Origin: Spirosoma profusum
GTDB lineage: Bacteria > Bacteroidota > Bacteroidia > Cytophagales > Spirosomataceae
Assembly (NCBI RefSeq): GCF_014699005.1
Contig: NZ_JACWZY010000026.1
Coordinates: 1-64,000 of the forward strand
Direction: 5' to 3'
DNA length: 64,000 nt
Below, one piece after another: positions 60,130 to 64,000 of the stretch; the stretch's first letter is position 1, and each line of letters begins with the position of its first letter. A program made the translations under genes and the position numbers. Below the pieces are notes generated by a model. It was not told where the DNA came from. It did not search any database and worked only from the letters and a program-made list of their open reading frames with translations.

Positions 60130-60798
60130 TTACCGGATGAATATGAAACTACTATGCCATCCACCATATCCTTTACTAGTTACCCCATTCCGCGCGCTGC
60201 CCGAATAGGCTGACAGGCCGGGACGTATCTCAATCGTTACGTTTCCACCGCCATACGTAATGACTCCGGCATGAACGGCGGCTGTACAAATCGAAGAATC
60301 ATCCGTATAGGTATCCGTTCCCCACAGTTCGGTGGAGGGCTTTCCCGAACTTGGGCACGTAAAACTGACCTGTTGGTTATTCTTCCCTCGCCACCCGACC
60401 GCCGTTGTGTTCCAGTCAGCGGCTGTTGTCCCCGTAGGTCCTGGGGGATTTGCATTCGTACTGGGGTTGCCTATTCGCCCCTGTAATTTCACCCGCTCTC
60501 CACCGGGAATACCCGCATTGTTGGTTAGGCTGGCCACGACGATATTGATCCAGTACGTACCATTGGTGGCTTCATTAACCATAATCATCGCCGTGTTTTC
60601 GCCCTTATAACCGAGCGCCATATTAGCTTGTACACCAATATTGACATACCCTTCGGCACGTAAGGCGGCTTCTGCCCGCGCCATTCCCTCCTGAAATGAA
60701 ATGGGTAAACGCTGTTCTCCACGCGACGTAGCAGGCTGCGCCTGAACTGAAAGGAACCAGCCCAATATGCAGAAAACTAAAACCAGTCGTTTTTTCAT
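60130..60798 (-). CDS. Exported LCCL-domain protein
   Basis: 222 residues with signal peptide ('FLSVQAQ'). The C-terminal 100 residues form an LCCL domain: 'CPSSGKPSTELWGTDTYTDDSSICTAAVHAG', 'GGNVTIEIRPGLSAYSGSARNGVTSKGYGGWHSSFIF' (cited in part), with the expected Cys pair and Y-x-G-S-x-R-N-G-V-x-S. LCCL domains bind lipid or glycan in animal and protist proteins and are uncommon in bacteria. The N-terminal half ('GMARAEAALRAEGYVNIGVQANMALGYKGENTAMIMVN') resembles an uncharacterised sensor-like fold. Last of a four-gene operon. Confidence 0.8.
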   Translation of the reverse strand: MKKRLVLVFCILGWFLSVQAQPATSRGEQRLPISFQEGMARAEAALRAEGYVNIGVQANMALGYKGENTAMIMVNEATNGTYWINIVVASLTNNAGIPGGERVKLQGRIGNPSTNANPPGPTGTTAADWNTTAVGWRGKNNQQVSFTCPSSGKPSTELWGTDTYTDDSSICTAAVHAGVITYGGGNVTIEIRPGLSAYSGSARNGVTSKGYGGWHSSFIFIR

Positions 60799-60837
60799 TT
60801 TTTTATTTCTATCGCCAATATACTGATAATCAGATAT

Positions 60838-62103
60838 TTAATTACAACTACAGCAGCAGGAGGATAAGGATACACTCCACAATACCTGAATATGAATAGC
60901 GACAATTGACGAAAACGGTATATAGGCATTGGGCGAACCAACCGCAACCCCACTGGTTACCGACGGGCTAACCCCCGGAATACAGGCGCTGTAGCCAGAT
61001 ATTCCTCTGCTAACCATACTCAAATGGTTACGCAGATTTCCCTGCCAATCGGCTGGAATGGCCCGGCAGACAAACGTATTACAAATGGCCTGAGATGCGC
61101 CCAGATGGATACCGATACCGTATAAATCGGCCAGACTGGCTCCACTGTTACACGTAATGCGGGCGCGCTGAATGGACGCCAGTATTTCTTTGATGAGCTG
61201 ATCGATTTCGTTGACGGCCTGTACTCTCGACATACCCGGCAACCGAGTAGAATAACTTCTGATTTTATTGACATCGAAATCCAGGCACGTAATGGTATTT
61301 ATACCGGCGATGGCACTGCTCAGTGCCGCCTGAACATCGGTAATGGTACCGGGAGCAATGACATCTGAACCCAGTCGGCCCCACGCCAGTCCTAGCTGAT
61401 TGACACCTGAATAAAAGACACTCAACTCTTTGTTACAGAATCGTCCCGGCCTTCCGGTTCGGCCCGTTGTTGGCGTAGTACCTGTTGCATTTTTACTGAC
61501 CGTAAACGCATGACGTGACCGAATCACACCATCATTATTGAAATAGGATCTTATTTCGTAATTGCCTTCGGGTTGGCCAGCCAATTCCATCGTGCCGCTT
61601 TGTTTTCCATCGGCATATTTCCACACGATGTATTTGTCATCGGCACTACCGGGCTGAGCAATGCTGATCCAGTCGCGGGCGTTGCCGGGCAGTCCCGAAA
61701 AGTCAACCAGGATTTTCTCACCAGGCCTATAGGAAGGGCGCTGCGTTTTAACGGACAGGTTTTGATCAGCGTTACCGACCCTGAACGGCACTCGTACACG
61801 TACCGTTCCTTCGTTATTGTAGTAGCCACGAATTTCATAGTTGCCATAGGAAAGGCCATTGAAATTCATCGTTCCGCTTCTATTGCCATTCGTATAAGCC
61901 CACACGATGTATTTGTCATCAGCGCTGCCGGGTTGGGCAATACTGATCCAGTCCCGATTATTCCCCGGAAAGCCTGAATAGTTTACGAAAATTTGTTCGC
62001 CGGGAGGGTATATCGATTTGGAAAGACTAACCGATTGGGCATAGGTGAACGTAGCAAAAAGCTGTAGAATAGTTGCTGTTGATACGTAGAGAATTTGTTT
62101 CAT
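60838..62103 (-). CDS. Exported tandem-domain protein with Cys-rich tail
   Basis: 421 residues, signal peptide ending 'TYAQ'. Two nearly identical beta domains (about 24-109 and 116-202) share 'YPPGEQIFVNYSGFPGN'/'YRPGEKILVDFSGLPGN', 'RDWISIAQPGSADDKYIVW', and 'GNYEIRxYxNNxGxxRxR'. A linker leads to a 210-residue helical domain with several Cys ('TITCLDFDV', 'RITCNSGASLADLYGIG', 'QAICNTFVCRAIPADWQG'). It ends in 'SSCCCSCN', five Cys in eight residues. No known family assigned for the C-terminal part. In operon with its neighbours (gaps 39 and 42 bases). Confidence 0.7.
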   Translation of the reverse strand: MKQILYVSTATILQLFATFTYAQSVSLSKSIYPPGEQIFVNYSGFPGNNRDWISIAQPGSADDKYIVWAYTNGNRSGTMNFNGLSYGNYEIRGYYNNEGTVRVRVPFRVGNADQNLSVKTQRPSYRPGEKILVDFSGLPGNARDWISIAQPGSADDKYIVWKYADGKQSGTMELAGQPEGNYEIRSYFNNDGVIRSRHAFTVSKNATGTTPTTGRTGRPGRFCNKELSVFYSGVNQLGLAWGRLGSDVIAPGTITDVQAALSSAIAGINTITCLDFDVNKIRSYSTRLPGMSRVQAVNEIDQLIKEILASIQRARITCNSGASLADLYGIGIHLGASQAICNTFVCRAIPADWQGNLRNHLSMVSRGISGYSACIPGVSPSVTSGVAVGSPNAYIPFSSIVAIHIQVLWSVSLSSCCCSCN

Positions 62104-62145
62104 AGCAGATAGATTACAAGCGGAGTCATCGCTTATTTACCTGAA

Positions 62146-62814
62146 TCATTTACAACTAGGCAAATCACTAAACAGGAATTCAGGTACGGACATGCACGTC
62201 GTATATTCCATCGTAAGTTCCATATCTAGGGTCAGCGTGACAGAAGCCCGCGAGCCCGCCGGAAGATTAGTCCCCCGGAGTCGGAACTGGATGGCCCTGG
62301 GGGCGAGACTGGTTGGATTACGACCGACTAATTCCGTCCTGATCGTGTTATTAAGACCCTCCAGTCCTTCAGCAAATAAAAGAGCATTGATAATGCTGGA
62401 GCCAACGGAACTGAGGGGAAGTGCAGCAGGTATCTTAGACAGGTCAACCATTTCGTATTTGGTGCCTCCCTGTGTGCTGGCTTGAATAGACTGTATACGG
62501 AAGTTCTGGGCGGTGTTTCCGGCGTTGGGGACAAGTCCGACGCTCAGGCTGGTAAGTTCGAAGCTATCGATAACCGTATTGTAATCGACTTCATCCCCCA
62601 ACGCATCCACCAGGGTAGAGGTATACAAAAATCCATCCTGGTCAGTAGCGCCAGTCGTGTTAATCTGGTAAACCAGGCTTTTTTTGCCCTTAACCGTTTT
62701 TTTTACTTTTCGACGGGATTGGCATCCAGTTGCCAAAATGACTAGTGCCAGCAATGAGAGCAGTACCCGTACACTTAACCGTAACTGGCCTCCTTTTAAC
62801 ATGTTATATTTCAT
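62146..62814 (-). CDS. Lipoprotein of the LCCL operon
   Basis: 222 residues. Lipobox 'LVILATGCQS'; the start may be the ATG at 62802 (MLKGG). A basic stretch after the Cys ('RRKVKKTVKGKK') precedes a beta-rich body ('TGATDQDGFLYTSTLVDALGD', 'SFELTSLSVGLVPNAGNT'). No family recognised. The start overlaps the stop of the upstream gene by 4 bases. Confidence 0.65.
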   Translation of the reverse strand: MKYNMLKGGQLRLSVRVLLSLLALVILATGCQSRRKVKKTVKGKKSLVYQINTTGATDQDGFLYTSTLVDALGDEVDYNTVIDSFELTSLSVGLVPNAGNTAQNFRIQSIQASTQGGTKYEMVDLSKIPAALPLSSVGSSIINALLFAEGLEGLNNTIRTELVGRNPTSLAPRAIQFRLRGTNLPAGSRASVTLTLDMELTMEYTTCMSVPEFLFSDLPSCK

Positions 62815-63719
62815 GGGTTTACTGTGTTTGCTTGTGAACCGAACCGAAAGCCTATTGATGTATAACCGGTCAGTGGAACGGGTCCCCCAACGCCAGCACC
62901 CAGCGAGAAAAAACCCAACTGAGCATGTAGGCCGATGCCGCCTAGAAACGGCTGTTTTGTCTTCAGATTAGCTACAACCGACTGTGTTCTTGCATTCTCG
63001 ACATAATCGTAATGCATATCGAAGGTACCCATCTGGTAACCTGCCCACAGAAAGGCCCCCAACTGTTTGCTGCTCACGCCCGCCTGAACGTATCCGAAAT
63101 GGCTCTGAAGTGCTACGTATCGACCGATGTCTGATTTATTGTAAGCATACCCTACATTCAGCACCAGGGGCGAATTCGTAAGGAAGTACTGCCCGACATC
63201 ATGCCGAACACCTACGTTGATAATCTGGAGTTTACCGAAATCTCCGCCGAAATCGTAGGGGACCAGACGTAACGACAGTTCGGTTCCTTTGATACCGCCA
63301 ATGCTGAGTTGCGGAATTGCCCACAGCATTTGTTTCAGCCCGTAGCCGCCCGGAAAAACATACTTCAGTCCGTTGTCACCCCGTACCGAAACCGATTGAT
63401 TAGCGCCCACAATGGTCGGCACCGTAGCCGTTTGCTGGGGCGTAAAGTTTCCATCAGAGGTGGCCGTAAAGGTTTTTTGCGAAGACATCGGCATTGCGCC
63501 AATCGCGGTCAGGTTGAACCGAACGTAGAACCGGTTGTCAATCCGAACGGATGGCTGCAAGCCGGTATTCATCCCTGAAATGACCAGATCGGCCAGGGGT
63601 TGCAGATACCCATTTTTGTTCTCGCCTAAATAAGCATTCAAATAGCTGCTCACCTTTTGGGCGCTGACTGGCCCAGTTGTAGCGATGAAGACAGCTACTA
63701 TAATCGGTAGTTTTTTCAT
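62811..63719 (-). CDS. DUF6588-type outer-membrane protein
   Basis: 302 residues with signal peptide ('GPVSAQ'). 'YLNAYLGENKNGYLQPLADLVISGMNTG' (in part), then beta-hairpin strands ('RFYVRFNLTAIGAMPMSS', 'GYVQAGVSSKQLGAFLWAGYQMG') suit a 10-14-stranded barrel. First gene of the operon that also encodes the lipoprotein, the tandem-domain and the LCCL proteins; together they look like an envelope-associated complex. The interval 63720-63852 has no other feature. Confidence 0.75.
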   Translation of the reverse strand: MKKLPIIVAVFIATTGPVSAQKVSSYLNAYLGENKNGYLQPLADLVISGMNTGLQPSVRIDNRFYVRFNLTAIGAMPMSSQKTFTATSDGNFTPQQTATVPTIVGANQSVSVRGDNGLKYVFPGGYGLKQMLWAIPQLSIGGIKGTELSLRLVPYDFGGDFGKLQIINVGVRHDVGQYFLTNSPLVLNVGYAYNKSDIGRYVALQSHFGYVQAGVSSKQLGAFLWAGYQMGTFDMHYDYVENARTQSVVANLKTKQPFLGGIGLHAQLGFFSLGAGVGGPVPLTGYTSIGFRFGSQANTVNP

Positions 63720-63852
63720 GGTCGGATTGGAAGGAAAGCTATTTCCTGATAGGCTATGCTTCCTGACCTGTGCAACATCAACTGACGTGCATATAGATTA
63801 AGCGGCATACCCTAACAAAGCTGAAAATTAGATAGTTAGCCAACCCGACATC

Positions 63853-63877
63853 AATACCCTCGTGAGGGTATTTTTTG
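63853..63877 (+). promoter_or_regulatory. Palindrome with T-run upstream of last gene
   Basis: AATACCCTC and GAGGGTATT pair around GT and lead into TTTTTTG. It could be an attenuator or an operator; a third TACCCTC half-site follows at 63883. It resembles the palindrome at 18922-18943. Confidence 0.45.
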
Positions 63878-63904
63878 TAACTTACCCTCGAACTTACCTC
63901 CTCT

Positions 63905-64000
63905 ATGAAACCTCTCTATCGAAAATGGGCGCTCTGTATAACGCTCGCCCTCCTGCTCTCCTATGCACATGGGCAACTCACGGTGGAGGTAGGTGAGCAT
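63905..64000 (+). CDS. Exported protein, N-terminus only
   Basis: From the ATG at 63905 the frame encodes a signal peptide ('WALCITLALLLSYAHGQ') and 'LTVEVGEH', then leaves the window. Nothing can be said about function. Confidence 0.55.
   Translation, partial: MKPLYRKWALCITLALLLSYAHGQLTVEVGEH

Noticed and set aside
1..64000. tRNA or rRNA genes
   Set aside because: No cloverleaf with a CCA end or rRNA core segment was noticed on either strand.

Overview
The window reads as chromosomal DNA of a Bacteroidota member, most likely Cytophagales and close to Spirosoma (inference). Evidence: -7 boxes of the TAnnTTTG type, weak Shine-Dalgarno sites, a TonB receptor with a carboxypeptidase-like N-terminal domain, DUF4374/PepSY/DUF4198 neighbours, TPR-LuxR regulators, very large secreted proteins with beta-helix and Ig-like modules, DUF2911, DUF4870 and DUF6588. 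No rRNA, tRNA or CRISPR array was seen.

0-9.4 kb: a perfect 76-bp palindrome, a small WYL-like protein, a decayed DDE-transposase IS, two single-domain response regulators, a 1138-residue secreted beta-helix protein, a 57-residue membrane protein and a membrane-bound TPR/LuxR regulator.

9.5-26.1 kb: an accessory region built like a cassette array. One gene or gene pair at a time (cupin, PIN toxin-antitoxin, alpha/beta hydrolase, AlbA-type ATPase plus pRiA4b-type protein, glutamine cyclotransferase, orphan LuxR HTH, LamG-like protein, membrane esterase, lipoprotein, second PIN toxin-antitoxin) is separated by about 70-bp imperfectly palindromic repeats that all point the same way. One stretch (17.3-21.7 kb) holds several genes. 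No integrase is visible. A decayed IS3-family element closes this region. Both decayed IS elements carry closely related 16-bp GC-rich frameshifting insertions.

27.5-45.2 kb: a retropepsin-like protein whose catalytic Asp is replaced by Asn; an AlkZ-like protein; then an iron/siderophore-uptake locus (AraC regulator, divergent TonB receptor, DUF4374 lipoprotein, PepSY membrane protein, DUF4198 protein); then secreted hydrolases and peptidases (alpha/beta hydrolase, proline iminopeptidase overlapping a P1 peptidase, M20 amidohydrolase, beta-lactamase-like protein) and a ceramidase-like membrane protein.

45.2-54.1 kb: a frameshifted, 5'-deleted beta-helix gene, a fragment of a propeller-repeat protein, and a 2289-residue multidomain surface protein. 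These and the 1138-residue protein share a short C-terminal module.

54.5-64 kb: DUF2911 protein, YheT-type hydrolase with an in-frame repeat insertion, MntA/HepT toxin-antitoxin pair, a serine-biosynthesis pair (SerB-SerA fusion and SerC-like aminotransferase), and a four-gene secreted/outer-membrane operon including an LCCL-domain protein. Several further families of palindromic intergenic repeats are scattered over 28-59 kb. The last gene is cut by the window edge.
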